From contig JIBW01000002.1 of assembly GCA_012970285.1 (NCBI GenBank), forward strand, positions 372,001 through 436,000: a DNA stretch of 64,000 nt, written 5' to 3'. The notes under the pieces were generated by a model. That model saw only the letters and a program-made list of their open reading frames with translations. It did not search any database and was not told the DNA's origin. This DNA is from Bacillaceae bacterium JMAK1 (GTDB lineage: Bacteria; Bacillota; Bacilli; Bacillales; Marinococcaceae). Shown in pieces: positions 32,531-43,397 of the stretch. Positions within the stretch are counted from its first letter, which is position 1, and every line of letters starts with the position of its first letter. The translations under genes and the position numbers were made by a program.

Positions 32531-34198
32531 TCATACTTCCATAATGATTGGTAAAATCATCGGTTTACGTTTTGTCTTTTCGTAGAGGAATGGTGCTAAC
32601 AATTCAATGATCTCGTTTTTGATTTCAGACCATTGTGTTGTTTTTTGACCCATTAATTCTCTTAAGTGTTTGTCGAGCATTTTCTGAGCATCGTGAATCA
32701 AATGGGAAGATTCTCGCATGTAAACGAATCCTCTTGAGATGATGTCAGGGCCTGCAGATACTTTGAAGTTCTTCATATCAAGTGATACGACGACGACAAC
32801 TAGGCCTTCCTCAGAAAGAATGCGACGGTCTCTTAAAACAATATTACCGATGTCGCCGATTCCATTTCCATCAACATAGACAGCTCCGGATGGAACCTTA
32901 CCGATTTTCTTCGCTTCGTCGCGCTTTAGTCCAAGCACTTCACCTGTATCCATAATGAAGACGTTCTCTTCTGGAATGCCGCAATCCATTGCCAATTTCT
33001 TATGGCTTACGAGCATGCGGTACTCTCCGTGAATAGGGAAGAAGTACTTTGGCTTCATGAGGCGAAGCATGAGCTTTTGCTCTTCTTGACCACCGTGTCC
33101 AGAAGTATGGATGTCATTTAGTGAACCGTGAATCACGTTTGCTCCTGCACGGAATAGTTGGTTAATAATCTTGTTAACGCTAAGCGTGTTACCTGGAATT
33201 GGTGAACTTGAGAATACGACCGTGTCTCCAGGGATAATTTGAATTTGACGGTGAGTTCCGTGTGCAATTCGTGAAAGAGCTGCCATCGGTTCACCTTGTG
33301 AGCCAGTACATAGAATGGTTATTTCGTTATCAGGAATGCGACTTAATTGGTTCGTATCGACGAACGTATCTTTTGGAGCTTGGATGTATCCAAGTTCTTG
33401 TCCAATTGTAAGTGCAGATTCCATGCTACGTCCGAATACGGCAATTTTACGCCCGTGCTTTACAGCTGAGGTGACCACCTGTTGCAAGCGATAGATGTTC
33501 GATGCAAATGTCGCGAAAATAATTCTTCCATCAACTTGTTGGAAAATATTCTCAATGCTATCACCAACTTTACGTTCCGACATCGTAAATCCAGGTACTT
33601 CACTGTTTGTACTATCAGATAGTAAACAAAGTACACCTTCATCGCCGAGTCGTGCCATCCTCGTTAAGTTAGCGGGTTCACCGACTGGGGTGAAGTCAAA
33701 TTTAAAGTCACCAGTATGAACGACATTGCCTTCAGGAGTATTAACGACAATCCCGAGTGCATCAGGAATGCTGTGTGTCGTACGGAAGAAAGAAAGCGAT
33801 AGATGCTTAAAGGAAATCACATCGTCTTCATTAAGTTCAATCATCTTCGTTCTTCGTAATAACCCGTGTTCTTCAAGTTTGCCACGAAGTAATCCGTTAG
33901 CAAGCTTTCCACCATATACAGGTACGTTAATCTCACGTAACAAATAAGGAATGCCACCAATATGATCTTCGTGACCGTGAGTGATAAATAGTCCGACAAT
34001 CTTGTCTTCATTACGAGTTAAATACGTATAATCAGGAATAACATAATCAATGCCGAGCAACTCATCTTCAGGGAACATAATCCCTGCATCTATAATGACA
34101 ATTTCGTCTTTGTATTCTATGGCATACGTGTTTTTACCGATTTCGCCAAGCCCTCCTAAGGCGAAAACTGCTACTTGATCTTCTTGCAATTGCTTCAT
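32531..34198 (-). CDS. rnjA: Ribonuclease J1
   Basis: 555 residues. The metallo-beta-lactamase motif THGHEDH lies at residues 73-79, the beta-CASP Asp-Glu/His features include [16 protein letters not shown] and [15 protein letters not shown]-type segments, and [15 protein letters not shown] is the conserved late motif. The enzyme is both a 5'-3' exonuclease and endonuclease for mRNA turnover and 16S rRNA maturation. Its ATG overlaps the rpoY stop by one base (TAATG). The orientation and neighbourhood (rpoY, ykrA-like HAD, def) match B. subtilis. Confidence 0.96.
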   Translation of the reverse strand: MKQLQEDQVAVFALGGLGEIGKNTYAIEYKDEIVIIDAGIMFPEDELLGIDYVIPDYTYLTRNEDKIVGLFITHGHEDHIGGIPYLLREINVPVYGGKLANGLLRGKLEEHGLLRRTKMIELNEDDVISFKHLSLSFFRTTHSIPDALGIVVNTPEGNVVHTGDFKFDFTPVGEPANLTRMARLGDEGVLCLLSDSTNSEVPGFTMSERKVGDSIENIFQQVDGRIIFATFASNIYRLQQVVTSAVKHGRKIAVFGRSMESALTIGQELGYIQAPKDTFVDTNQLSRIPDNEITILCTGSQGEPMAALSRIAHGTHRQIQIIPGDTVVFSSSPIPGNTLSVNKIINQLFRAGANVIHGSLNDIHTSGHGGQEEQKLMLRLMKPKYFFPIHGEYRMLVSHKKLAMDCGIPEENVFIMDTGEVLGLKRDEAKKIGKVPSGAVYVDGNGIGDIGNIVLRDRRILSEEGLVVVVVSLDMKNFKVSAGPDIISRGFVYMRESSHLIHDAQKMLDKHLRELMGQKTTQWSEIKNEIIELLAPFLYEKTKRKPMILPIIMEV

Positions 34199-34407
34199 TA
34201 CTTATTCTCCAATTTAAAGTCAGGACGACTTTGCTCATATTCTAAATGTGCACCTGTTAACGGTTGAATAAATTCAATATTATATTGATCCGCAGCAAGC
34301 TTACGGCGAACATCGCGTTCATCATTTGCTTCGATGTATAACGCTTCTGTTTTTTCGCGTACAGGTACTTCGGTTGCTTTCGTTTGGTACATTACTTTGT
34401 AAATCAT
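34198..34407 (-). CDS. rpoY: RNA polymerase epsilon subunit
   Basis: 69 residues. The N-terminal [19 protein letters not shown] and the central [18 protein letters not shown] match RpoY (YkzG), a small accessory subunit of Bacillales RNA polymerase. It lies directly upstream of rnjA with a one-base overlap, the usual arrangement. ATG follows AAGGAGAGATATGA. A structured leader and promoter lie upstream on the minus strand. Confidence 0.95.
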   Translation of the reverse strand: MIYKVMYQTKATEVPVREKTEALYIEANDERDVRRKLAADQYNIEFIQPLTGAHLEYEQSRPDFKLENK

Positions 34408-34530
34408 TCATATCTCTCCTTATTCTCACAAAAGTACAACGTTTATTAGGAAGTAGCATCGTATAGTCTACTTAATCGTTGCTATCTGTACTGTTATCTC
34501 TGAACTTTACAGACATTCCGTTCATGATTG

Positions 34531-34625
34531 GGGTTTATCTAGTAGAAGTGGTCCCTTAAAGAATATCCAATGCTCGGCCGATGAGATTCCATAAGGGGAG
34601 GGCACTGCCACGAAAACATAAACCC
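34531..34625 (-). promoter_or_regulatory. Structured leader element of the rpoY-rnjA mRNA
   Basis: Read on the minus strand, GGGTTTAT pairs with ATAAACCC over eight positions (34618-34625 with 34531-34538). Inside, GTGG and CCCTT pair with CCAC and AAGGG, and within that GAAT pairs with ATTC and CTC with GAG. The three nested tiers point to a folded RNA of about 95 bases lying roughly 125 bases before rpoY. I do not recognise an Rfam class. No T run follows on either strand. Confidence 0.5.
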
Positions 34626-34641
34626 AGCAGACAGTCTCTTT

Positions 34642-34670
34642 ATTTTAGCGTATTTCCTGCTAGTTCGCAA
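34642..34670 (-). promoter_or_regulatory. Promoter of the rpoY-rnjA operon
   Basis: On the minus strand TTGCGA (34670-34665), 17-base spacer, TAAAAT (34647-34642). Transcription would begin near 34635, just before the structured leader. Confidence 0.65.
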
Positions 34671-34827
34671 ATAAACCTGCCATATAATTCCTCGTTAGAA
34701 GGCGTCCATCTTGTAGTGTACCCAATAGTTTAGACAGAAAAAAAACAGTTAAAACATTCTAGAGGGTTTTCAGTCATAATATTATCCGACATAATAGTAG
34801 GAGAATAGGGCATTGAGGAGTGAGAGT

Positions 34828-35601
34828 ATGAATCAAAAGATCGTTTTTTTAGACATAGACGGAACGATTTATAATGAAGAGAAGCAAATGTCAAAAGCAA
34901 CAAAGCAAGCAGTACAACAACTTCAAGAACGAGGGCATCACGTCGTGATTGCAACTGGACGCGCTCCTTTTATGTACAATGAGCTCAAAAAAGAGTTAAA
35001 TATTACGACACATATCGGTTTTAACGGCTCTTATGTTGTGCTTGATGAACAAGTTGTCTTAGCGAAATCATTAGATAAAGATGCGTTAAAAGCTATACGC
35101 CTAGACGCTCAAGAAAAAGGTCATCCAATGGTCGTCATGGACCACTTAGGGGCAAGAACGAACATCGCCGTAAGTGATCGGATTAGAGAGTGTATGAACA
35201 GCTTGCACCTTCCTTATCCAAATGTTGTAAAAGACCCATTTGAAGGTGAGATCTATCAAGGACTGCTGTTTTCAAAAGTTGAGGAAGCACACGGATATGA
35301 AGATAACTATCCACAATTCGATTTTGTGCGTTGGCATGATTTATCACTTGATCTCATCCCGAGCGGTGGTTCAAAAGCGGTTGGAATTAAAAAAGTCGCC
35401 GATCTTTTACACATTGATATGAAAGATACAATCGCGTTTGGTGACGGATTAAATGATATTGAAATGCTTCAAGCAGCGGGAACTGGGGTTGCAATGGGGA
35501 ATGGCAAAGATGTCGTAAAAAGCGTTGCTGATTTTACGACAACACATGTGGACGACGAAGGAATTTATGAAGGGCTCAAGAAACTTGCGCTGCTTTCCTA
35601 G
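34828..35601 (+). CDS. Cof-type HAD family phosphatase (YkrA-like)
   Basis: 257 residues. HAD motif I is FLDIDGTIY, motif II lies in VIATGRAPF, and the late motifs are the Lys in GGSKAVGIKKV and FGDGLNDIEMLQAAG. This is the Cof/YkrA subgroup with a C2 cap that dephosphorylates small sugar phosphates, nucleotides or cofactors; the substrate is not predictable. Start 34828 follows GAGGAG; an upstream ATG at 34813 has no such site. Position next to rpoY-rnjA and def is conserved in Bacillus. Confidence 0.88.
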   Translation: MNQKIVFLDIDGTIYNEEKQMSKATKQAVQQLQERGHHVVIATGRAPFMYNELKKELNITTHIGFNGSYVVLDEQVVLAKSLDKDALKAIRLDAQEKGHPMVVMDHLGARTNIAVSDRIRECMNSLHLPYPNVVKDPFEGEIYQGLLFSKVEEAHGYEDNYPQFDFVRWHDLSLDLIPSGGSKAVGIKKVADLLHIDMKDTIAFGDGLNDIEMLQAAGTGVAMGNGKDVVKSVADFTTTHVDDEGIYEGLKKLALLS

Positions 35602-35608
35602 AAATAAC

Positions 35609-35644
35609 AAGCGCGACGGGTACAAAAGTACTCCGTCGCGCTTT
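35609..35644. terminator. Convergent terminator between HAD gene and def
   Basis: AAGCGCGACGG pairs with CCGTCGCGCTT over eleven positions. Confidence 0.85.
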
Positions 35645-35652
35645 GTCGTTCT

Positions 35653-36195
35653 TTAAACAGGTAATGGGCGTTTGTGTGGTCCTTCGTATTCTTGAATGCG
35701 ATCATAAAACATAATGCCATTCAAGTGGTCCATCTCATGTTGAATAACGATCGCGATATAACCACGACAACGCATCCGAACATGCTCTCCGTCCATCGTG
35801 TATGCTTCAAGCGTGATGCGGGCATGGCGAGGCACGAGACCATCAACTGGACGATCGACAGATAAGCAACCTTCACCGTTTTCAAGGCTCGTTTCCTCAA
35901 CAGAATGGCTCACAATCTTAGGGTTAATAAACCCGTAACTGTGAAGTTGATCTTTCTCATCTGTCGTATGAATCGCAAACATTCGTTTTGATACGCCGAT
36001 TTGAGGAGCTGCAAGACCGCTACCAGGTCGCAAATCGTATTCTTCTGCAATCGCTTGATCTTGGCTGTTCGTTAAGTACTCGTGCATTTCTTTTAGGACC
36101 GCGAGGTCTTCGTTACTTGGAGGAAGTGCGACTTCCTTCGCTACTTCTCTTAAAACAGGGTGCCCTTCACGGACAATTCTGTCCATCGTAATCAT
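35653..36195 (-). CDS. def: Peptide deformylase
   Basis: 180 residues. Motif 1 GSGLAAPQIGV (58-68), motif 2 EGCLSV with metal ligand Cys110, and motif 3 QHEMDHLNG with the two metal histidines at 153 and 157 are all intact. The extra insertion between motifs 1 and 2 marks a type 2 (DefB/YkrB-like) enzyme of Gram-positives. It removes the formyl group from nascent proteins. ATG behind AAGGAGG. Confidence 0.95.
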   Translation of the reverse strand: MITMDRIVREGHPVLREVAKEVALPPSNEDLAVLKEMHEYLTNSQDQAIAEEYDLRPGSGLAAPQIGVSKRMFAIHTTDEKDQLHSYGFINPKIVSHSVEETSLENGEGCLSVDRPVDGLVPRHARITLEAYTMDGEHVRMRCRGYIAIVIQHEMDHLNGIMFYDRIQEYEGPHKRPLPV

Positions 36196-36312
36196 CCATT
36201 GTTCCTCCTTATGTGTAAAACCTTGATGTATGAGTACATAAATCGTTGTTTACGGGAATAAGATACTTCGTAAAGTATAGCAGATGTACATGGATTTAGA
36301 CAAAGCAATAAA

Positions 36313-36344
36313 GAAAAATAGCAGTCACAATGTGTGACCGCTAT
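36313..36344 (-). terminator. Terminator of the YjcZ-type gene
   Basis: On the minus strand ATAGCGGTCACA pairs with TGTGACTGCTAT (one G-U), followed by TTTTT. Confidence 0.8.
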
Positions 36345-36359
36345 AAAGGGGAAAAGCTG

Positions 36360-36521
36360 TTATTTTCTATCTCCGTAACAAGCACCAACGATGATTAAAA
36401 GAATGAAAAGTACAACGATGAGTGCGAAGCCTTTTCCTGCTCCGAATCCACCGCCACCGCCGTAGTTGCCATAACCACCATAACCACCGTAGCCGCTATA
36501 ACCGCCATAACCGTATGACAT
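36360..36521 (-). CDS. YjcZ family sporulation protein
   Basis: 53 residues. The N-terminal half is a Gly-Tyr repeat ([19 protein letters not shown]), then [33 protein letters not shown]-type hydrophobic tail, here about 20 residues long. Such proteins are made in the forespore or mother cell of Bacillales and are small membrane-associated spore components of unknown activity. The minus-strand AAAAGGAGG precedes the ATG. It is monocistronic with its own terminator. Confidence 0.85.
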   Translation of the reverse strand: MSYGYGGYSGYGGYGGYGNYGGGGGFGAGKGFALIVVLFILLIIVGACYGDRK

Positions 36522-36709
36522 GGAGAAAACCTCCTTTTGTATTCGCTTTACGCGTTACCTTTACAGAGTATGCAAAACATGATGAAATGGTTTGGATTTT
36601 TGCCTAAAAAATAAGCGTAGGCGAATTGCTAACAATTACCAATTATTCTTTGCAAATGCTACTTTGTTCTTATATGATTAATGAAGACGAAAGTCAGGGA
36701 GGACAATTG

Positions 36710-37354
36710 ATGACAAAACGCATGACGATATGGGCAACGATGCTCGGAATATTGCTCATAGTATCCGCTTGTGGGAACTCCGCTGAAGAAGAACTGTTCG
36801 AACATATTGAAGAGGCGATTGCGTTAGAATCGGAATTTGAACAACAACAGGAACCGTTAGTTGAGGCAGAGGAACGAGAATATGAGTTGTTTGAAGAGAT
36901 GGTTCAATTAGGGTTAGGCGAGATGGATGAGATTGAAGAGAAAGTTAATGAAGCACTTGAGTTAGCTTCGGAGCGTAATGAGCGTATGAATGCAGAACGT
37001 GAGAGCATTGAGTCAGCGTATGCACAATTGATGGAAGGCGAAGAGATGATTGAAGACGTCGAGGACGCACACCAAGATGAAGTGCAAGCGGTGTTTGAGG
37101 CAATGCAAAGTCGTTACGAGATTCATAAGGAATTGTATGACAATTACTTACAAGCGATTGCATTAGATGAAGCGCTGTATAACATGTTCTTAAATGAAGA
37201 GCTATCATTTGAGGAGCTTGAAGACCAGATCAATGAAGTGAATGAATTGTATCGAACGATCAATGAAAACAAAGAAGCGTTTAATGATAAGACGGATACG
37301 TTCAATGAAGCAAAAGAACAATTTTATGAGTCTGCAGGACTTTTGGAAGCGTAA
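36710..37354 (+). CDS. YkyA-like cell-wall lipoprotein
   Basis: 214 residues. A signal peptide ends in the lipobox VSAC, then a strongly acidic, helical coiled-coil body rich in Glu (for example EEEMVQL-type heptads, NEVNELYRTINENKEAF). Location between def and pdhA equals that of ykyA in B. subtilis, whose product is a putative cell-wall-binding lipoprotein. Start 36710 has GGGAGG upstream. The composition is unusually acidic. No enzymatic motif is seen. Confidence 0.8.
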   Translation: MTKRMTIWATMLGILLIVSACGNSAEEELFEHIEEAIALESEFEQQQEPLVEAEEREYELFEEMVQLGLGEMDEIEEKVNEALELASERNERMNAERESIESAYAQLMEGEEMIEDVEDAHQDEVQAVFEAMQSRYEIHKELYDNYLQAIALDEALYNMFLNEELSFEELEDQINEVNELYRTINENKEAFNDKTDTFNEAKEQFYESAGLLEA

Positions 37355-37476
37355 AGGGAAACGAGGATCTGTATTCATAACTAATTAATGCTTTATATGA
37401 CGCTCAAGTAGGGGTGTCACCTCACCTATTCTTTCACACTTCTATGATAGTGAAGAACAGTCTCTCTCGACACTTT

Positions 37477-37511
37477 AGGAAACTGACCATATCGGTTAGT
37501 TTCCTTTTTTA
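37477..37511 (+). terminator. Terminator after the YkyA-like gene
   Basis: AGGAAACT-GACC pairs with GGTT-AGTTTCCT, followed by T6. Confidence 0.85.
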
Positions 37512-37634
37512 TTATCTGTATGATCGATGATGATTAGGGGAAACTCGTTTGTGATACGCGCAAGAAAAAATCTGTATCACTATATAAACAGTAAAACAAG
37601 AAGATGATATATAACAGATTGGAGTTGTTCGTCA

Positions 37635-37691
37635 ATTATAAAAACGTATCAATTAGAAAATGAATATATAGCCGTAAGGATTGACGAATGA
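37635..37691 (+). pseudogene. Possible remnant of an aldose 1-epimerase-like N-terminus
   Basis: An 18-codon frame without ATG reads IIKTYQLENEYIAVRIDE and then stops. The pattern (LENEYIAVRIDE) resembles the first strand of aldose epimerase/LacX-like proteins. Nothing recognisable follows before pdhA. The remaining part of the 535-base gap 37355-37889 has the terminator at 37477-37511 and a small AGGCAC/GTGCCT hairpin at 37843-37862; I see no other gene. Could be chance. Confidence 0.25.
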
Positions 37692-37883
37692 TTTATTATT
37701 CATGTATGCTGTTATTGAAATGTTGTGTATTAGTTTTTAGATGAGTGTCCATGAAACAGATTCAACTCGAAAGTGAGATTGAAAAGTAGTGATTCAGGGT
37801 ACGTTAATCTTTAGGGAATCACTCAAGTTTGTTCGCTCAATAAGGCACGTTATACAGTGCCTGATAATAAATGAAAGAGGTGA

Positions 37884-38974
<1,091 letters not shown>

Positions 38975-38975
<1 letters not shown>

Positions 38976-39952
38976 TGGCAGAAATGACAATGATTCAAGC
39001 AATTACTGAAGCCATGCGCACGGAACTAAAAAATGATGAAAACGTCTTGTTATTCGGTGAAGACGTTGGTCATTACGGTGGTGTATTCCGTGCCACACAA
39101 GGTCTCCAAGAAGAATTTGGTGAAGAACGTGTCTTTGATACACCGCTCGCTGAATCAGGAATTGGTGGTCTTGCAATTGGACTCGGTTTAACTGGATTTA
39201 GACCAATTATGGAAATTCAGTTTTTCGGATTCCTTTTTGAAGTGATGGACGGAGTCGCAGGACAAATGTCTCGTACTCACTATCGTTCTGGTGGACACTA
39301 TAGTAGTCCAGTTACCATCCGTGCGCCTTTTGGTGGTGGTGTAAAAACGCCTGAGCTTCACTCAGATAGCTTAGAAGGTTTAATTGCACAAACTCCAGGG
39401 ATTAGCGTTGTAATTCCTTCAACTCCGTATGATGCAAAGGGACTTCTAATTTCAGCGATTCGCAGCAATGACCCTGTCGTATTCCTAGAGCATATGAAGC
39501 TTTACCGTTCATTTAAAGGTGAAGTTCCGGACGAAGAATATACAATTCCACTTGGTAAAGCAGACATTAAACGTGAAGGTAAAGACGTTACACTCATTGC
39601 CTACGGTGCTATGGTGCATGAAGCACTTAAAGCTGCAGATCGTTTAGAGAAAGAAGACATCAGCGCTGAAGTGATTGACCTTCGTACTGTAAGTCCATTG
39701 GATCTTGAGACGATTTTAGAATCTGTAAAGAAAACAAACCGCGTAGTTGTCATTCAAGAAGCACAGCGTCAAGCGGGTGTAGGTGCAACAATCGTTGCTG
39801 AAATTAGTGAACGTGCCATCTTACACTTAGAAGCACCAATTGCTCGTATAGCGGCACCAGATACGGTATATGCGTTTGCCTCTGATGAAGATGCTTGGCT
39901 TCCAAATGCAGAAGACATCTATGAAAAAGCGAAAGAAACGATTGAATTTTAA
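38975..39952 (+). CDS. pdhB: Pyruvate dehydrogenase E1 component, beta subunit
   Basis: 325 residues. [15 protein letters not shown] at the N-terminus, [13 protein letters not shown], and [20 protein letters not shown] are hallmark E1-beta segments. The C-terminal domain has DLRTVSPLD. It forms the alpha2beta2 heterotetramer with PdhA. The start ATG overlaps the pdhA stop (TAATG), and pdhC follows after 30 bases with its own AAAAGGAGG site. Confidence 0.96.
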
Positions 39953-39982
39953 ACACGGTTCATGAAAAGGAGGTAGCAACTT

Positions 39983-41281
39983 ATGGCTTACAAATTTAAG
40001 CTTCCTGATATTGGAGAAGGCATTCATGAAGGTGAAATTGTTAAGTGGTTCGTAAAAGCAGGAGACAAAGTCGAAGAGGACGATGTTCTTTGCGAGGTGC
40101 AAAACGATAAGGCCGTTGTTGAAATCCCATCTCCAGTTGAGGGTACAGTCTTAGAACTTAAAGTCGATGAGAATACAACAACAACTGTCGGTGAAGTGAT
40201 TTTAACAATCGATGACGGCAGTGAAGACGATGATGAGGAAGAAGAAGTAAAAGAAGAATCATCATCAAAAGAAGAAGCTGACGCTAGTGAAGAGAAGAGT
40301 GAGAAAGAAACGACGAGCTCTTCATCTTCAAAAGATGATCAAGCTGAAGCAACTGACGATAAGCGTGTTATTGCGATGCCGACGGTTCGTAAATATGCAC
40401 GTGAAAACGATGTAAACATTCAACAAGTCACTGGAAGTGGCAAGAACGGTCGCGTTCTAAAAGAAGACATCGATTCCTTCGTGAGTGGCGACCAGCCATC
40501 TGCTGACACTTCTAGCGATGAGCAAGCAGAAGAAAGCACAGCGACTGAAACGAAGCAAACGACATCAACAGAGTCTACCGTTACTGAAGAGCGTGTACCA
40601 CTTAAAGGTGTGCGTAAAGCGATTGCTAAAGCAATGGTAAACAGTAAGCACACAGCTCCTCACGTAACACACATGGATGAAGTTGAAGTGAGTGCACTCG
40701 TTCAAAACCGTAAGAAATTCAAGCCAGTTGCAGCTGAACAAGACATTAAGCTTACGTACTTGCCGTACGTAGTAAAAGCCTATACGTCTGCACTTCGAGC
40801 ATATCCTGCATTAAATGCTTCCATTGACGATGAAAACGAAGAGATTGTTTATAAGAAGCAATTTAATGTTGGAATCGCAGCAGATACGGATCGTGGACTA
40901 GTCGTCCCAGTTGTTCGTGATACAGATCGTAAATCAGTATTTATGATTGCATCTGAGATTACTGACCTTGCTATTAAAGCTCGCGATGGAAAATTAACGA
41001 GTGGTGAGATGCAAGGTGGTACGAGTACGATTTCAAACGTCGGCTCTGCAAGTGGTGCATGGTTTACACCAGTTATTAATCATCCGGAAGTTGCTATTCT
41101 CGGTATTGGTCGAATCGAAGAAAAAGCCGTTGTCGAAAACGGAGAAGTTGTCGTAAGACCGATGCTTGCATTATCATTAAGTTATGATCATCGTCTTATT
41201 GATGGTGTTACTGCACAAAATGCACTGAATCACGTGAAGCGTTTGCTTAACGATCCAGAGCGCATAATAATGGAGGGGTAA
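39983..41281 (+). CDS. pdhC: Dihydrolipoamide acetyltransferase (PDH E2)
   Basis: 432 residues. One lipoyl domain (1-80) with the lipoylated Lys43 in [12 protein letters not shown], then a very acidic, Ser/Glu-rich linker, an E1/E3-binding domain at about 133-170 ([24 protein letters not shown]), a second acidic linker, and the catalytic domain with SYDHRLIDG (His403, Asp407). E2 forms the core of the complex and transfers acetyl groups to CoA. The linkers are more acidic than usual, fitting a halophilic style. Confidence 0.96.
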   Translation: MAYKFKLPDIGEGIHEGEIVKWFVKAGDKVEEDDVLCEVQNDKAVVEIPSPVEGTVLELKVDENTTTTVGEVILTIDDGSEDDDEEEEVKEESSSKEEADASEEKSEKETTSSSSSKDDQAEATDDKRVIAMPTVRKYARENDVNIQQVTGSGKNGRVLKEDIDSFVSGDQPSADTSSDEQAEESTATETKQTTSTESTVTEERVPLKGVRKAIAKAMVNSKHTAPHVTHMDEVEVSALVQNRKKFKPVAAEQDIKLTYLPYVVKAYTSALRAYPALNASIDDENEEIVYKKQFNVGIAADTDRGLVVPVVRDTDRKSVFMIASEITDLAIKARDGKLTSGEMQGGTSTISNVGSASGAWFTPVINHPEVAILGIGRIEEKAVVENGEVVVRPMLALSLSYDHRLIDGVTAQNALNHVKRLLNDPERIIMEG

Positions 41282-41284
41282 TTC

Positions 41285-42694
41285 ATGGTAGTAGGAGATT
41301 TAGCAGAAGAAGTAGACACGCTGATTATTGGGTCTGGCCCAGGGGGATACGTTGCAGCAATCCGTGCCGCGCAGCTCGGACAAAAAGTAACGATCGTAGA
41401 ACGCGAGAACATGGGTGGCGTTTGTCTAAATGTTGGTTGTATTCCTTCTAAAGCTTTAATTGAAGCGGGTCACCGTTTTGAAAAAGCTCAAGGTACTGAC
41501 GAAATGGGAATTACGACAGAAAACGCAACACTCGATTTCTCTAAAGTTCAAGAGTGGAAGTCAGGCGTTGTTAATAAGTTAACTGGAGGAGTCGAAGGAC
41601 TTCTTAAAGGTAACAAAGTAAACATCGTGAAAGGTGAAGCTTACTTTTCTGCCAAAGATACAGTGAGAGTTTCTGGTGAGAACTACAACTCCCAATCGTA
41701 CAAATTCAAAAACTGTATCATTGCGACAGGATCTCGCCCAATTGAACTTCCTCCGTTCCCACTAAGTGATCGTGTTGGAACTTCAACAGGTGCTCTAGCA
41801 CTTGAAGAAGTACCAAAGCGCCTCGTTGTTATTGGTGGCGGGTACATCGGTGTTGAGCTTGCAGGTGCTTACGCGAACCTCGGAAGTGAAGTAACTGTTC
41901 TTGAAGGTGAGAAGCGTATTCTTACTGGATTTGAAAAGCAAATGGCTCAGCTCGTACAACGCCGCTTAAAGAGCAAAGGTGTAGAGTTTATTACACAAGC
42001 GAAAGCTTCGGGCGTTGAAGAGACAGATGAAGGCATTACAGTATCTGTAGACGTTAAAGGCGAAGAGCAAAAAATCGAAGCTGATTACTTGCTCGTATCC
42101 GTTGGACGTCGTCCAAACACAGATGAGCTCGGTCTAGAGCAAATCGGTGTAGATCTAACAGATCGTGGTCTTATTAAGACTGATAAAAAACTTCGTACGA
42201 GCGTTGATAACATTTTTGCAATTGGTGACATCGTTGATGGCCCACAACTTGCACACAAAGCGTCTTACGAAGGTAAAATTGCAGCAGAGGTTATCTCTGG
42301 CGAAGCAAGTGAAATCGATTATCTCGGTATTCCACTAGTTGCCTTCACAGAGCCTGAGCTTGCATCTGTTGGACACACTGAGGAAAGCGCGAAAGAAGCA
42401 GGATTTGAAGCGAAAGCTTCTAAATTCCCATTCCAAGCAAACGGTCGTGCGTTATCCCTTAACGATTCTGATGGCTTCATGAAGCTAATCACTCGTAAAG
42501 ATGATGGACTTATTATCGGTGCACAAGTTGCTGGACCAAGCGCATCCGACATGATTGCTGAAATCGGTCTTGCGATTGAAGCGGGTATGACAGCTGAAGA
42601 TGTTGCGATGACAATTCATGCTCACCCAACACTTGGTGAAATTACGATGGAAGCAGCAGAAGTTGCTATCGGTACACCAATTCATATTAAGTAA
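41285..42694 (+). CDS. pdhD: Dihydrolipoyl dehydrogenase (PDH E3)
   Basis: 469 residues. FAD-binding motif [17 protein letters not shown], redox disulfide Cys47-Cys52 in [18 protein letters not shown]-binding [15 protein letters not shown], and the C-terminal catalytic His in [14 protein letters not shown]. It reoxidises the lipoyl group and reduces NAD. The start lies three bases after the pdhC stop, with GGAGGGG inside the pdhC end. Two terminators follow. Confidence 0.97.
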   Translation: MVVGDLAEEVDTLIIGSGPGGYVAAIRAAQLGQKVTIVERENMGGVCLNVGCIPSKALIEAGHRFEKAQGTDEMGITTENATLDFSKVQEWKSGVVNKLTGGVEGLLKGNKVNIVKGEAYFSAKDTVRVSGENYNSQSYKFKNCIIATGSRPIELPPFPLSDRVGTSTGALALEEVPKRLVVIGGGYIGVELAGAYANLGSEVTVLEGEKRILTGFEKQMAQLVQRRLKSKGVEFITQAKASGVEETDEGITVSVDVKGEEQKIEADYLLVSVGRRPNTDELGLEQIGVDLTDRGLIKTDKKLRTSVDNIFAIGDIVDGPQLAHKASYEGKIAAEVISGEASEIDYLGIPLVAFTEPELASVGHTEESAKEAGFEAKASKFPFQANGRALSLNDSDGFMKLITRKDDGLIIGAQVAGPSASDMIAEIGLAIEAGMTAEDVAMTIHAHPTLGEITMEAAEVAIGTPIHIK

Positions 42695-42701
42695 TTAGTA
42701 A

Positions 42702-42738
42702 CTAACCGTCCGTGATCGACACGGACGGTTAGTATTTG
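42702..42738 (+). terminator. Terminator of the pdh operon
   Basis: CTAACCGTCCGTG pairs over thirteen positions with CACGGACGGTTAG, followed by TATTTGTTG. Confidence 0.85.
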
Positions 42739-42793
42739 TTGTATAACAATTTAGGTAGTTTTCTTGGTGTTTTACACAGTTTTAAGGATAAAA

Positions 42794-42838
42794 CAAAAGG
42801 CAGTAAAAGCTACTTTAAGCTTTTACTGCCTTTTGTTG
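42794..42838. terminator. Second, bidirectional terminator after pdhD
   Basis: CAAAAGGCAGTAAAAGCT pairs over eighteen positions with AGCTTTTACTGCCTTTTG; it also ends the convergent lipoprotein gene. Confidence 0.9.
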
Positions 42839-42851
42839 TTTGATCTTCATA

Positions 42852-43253
42852 TTAATACGCATGTTGCACACTGAAGCGATCATGATCACTTCTTAGTTGA
42901 TGCAAAATGACCTCACGCGATGTTTTTCCTGAAGCTCGTACATGGTATACATCAGTATCTTGTAAAACAAGAGCTGGGAACTCTTTAAGGTTTAAATCAT
43001 CGACGAGTGATTCGTGTGTCGTTTTGTCTACTAAGTTCACTTCTGTATCGGGATGCTCTGCATGAAACGTGCTGATGGCTTCAAGGTACGTTTTCTCTAC
43101 TTCATGATCTTCATCATCGTAAATGAGTAAAATCATTGGTTGATCGTTGTTCGTTAGATCATCGGCTTCAATAGGAGAAGCGCGATCAAAGGAACATCCG
43201 ATCATTATGAAACTACATACAAAAAGTGTGATAGGTTTCCCCAATTTAAACAT
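42852..43253 (-). CDS. Small thioredoxin-fold-like lipoprotein without CxxC
   Basis: 133 residues. Signal peptide with lipobox MIGC, then an acidic domain whose strands (PMILLIYDDED, EVNLVDKTT, FPALVLQDTD) and helices follow a thioredoxin-like order, but with no cysteine pair after the first strand. Function unknown. In B. subtilis the gene after pdhD is slp, a small peptidoglycan-associated lipoprotein; relation to it is possible from position but not shown. Start 43253 has GAAAGG at eight bases; 43262 is an alternative. Confidence 0.6.
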   Translation of the reverse strand: MFKLGKPITLFVCSFIMIGCSFDRASPIEADDLTNNDQPMILLIYDDEDHEVEKTYLEAISTFHAEHPDTEVNLVDKTTHESLVDDLNLKEFPALVLQDTDVYHVRASGKTSREVILHQLRSDHDRFSVQHAY

Positions 43254-43397
43254 TCTACGCATCCTTTCATCAGCCTTAGTGCGATCATATCACTAAAGCT
43301 AGATGAAAAGACTATATTTCCCATATTTGTAAACGTAACGAAAGTTCTGTGATGCGTTTGTTATAAAGCAGGAAAATCATACCAACTACGAATCATT

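Noticed and set aside
34531-34625. 6S-like, RoxS/RsaE-like or tmRNA-like gene at the rpoY leader
   Set aside because: The C-rich piece CCCTCCCC recalls RoxS/RsaE, but there is no terminator and the element lies in the 5' leader of rpoY, so a leader element is the simpler reading.
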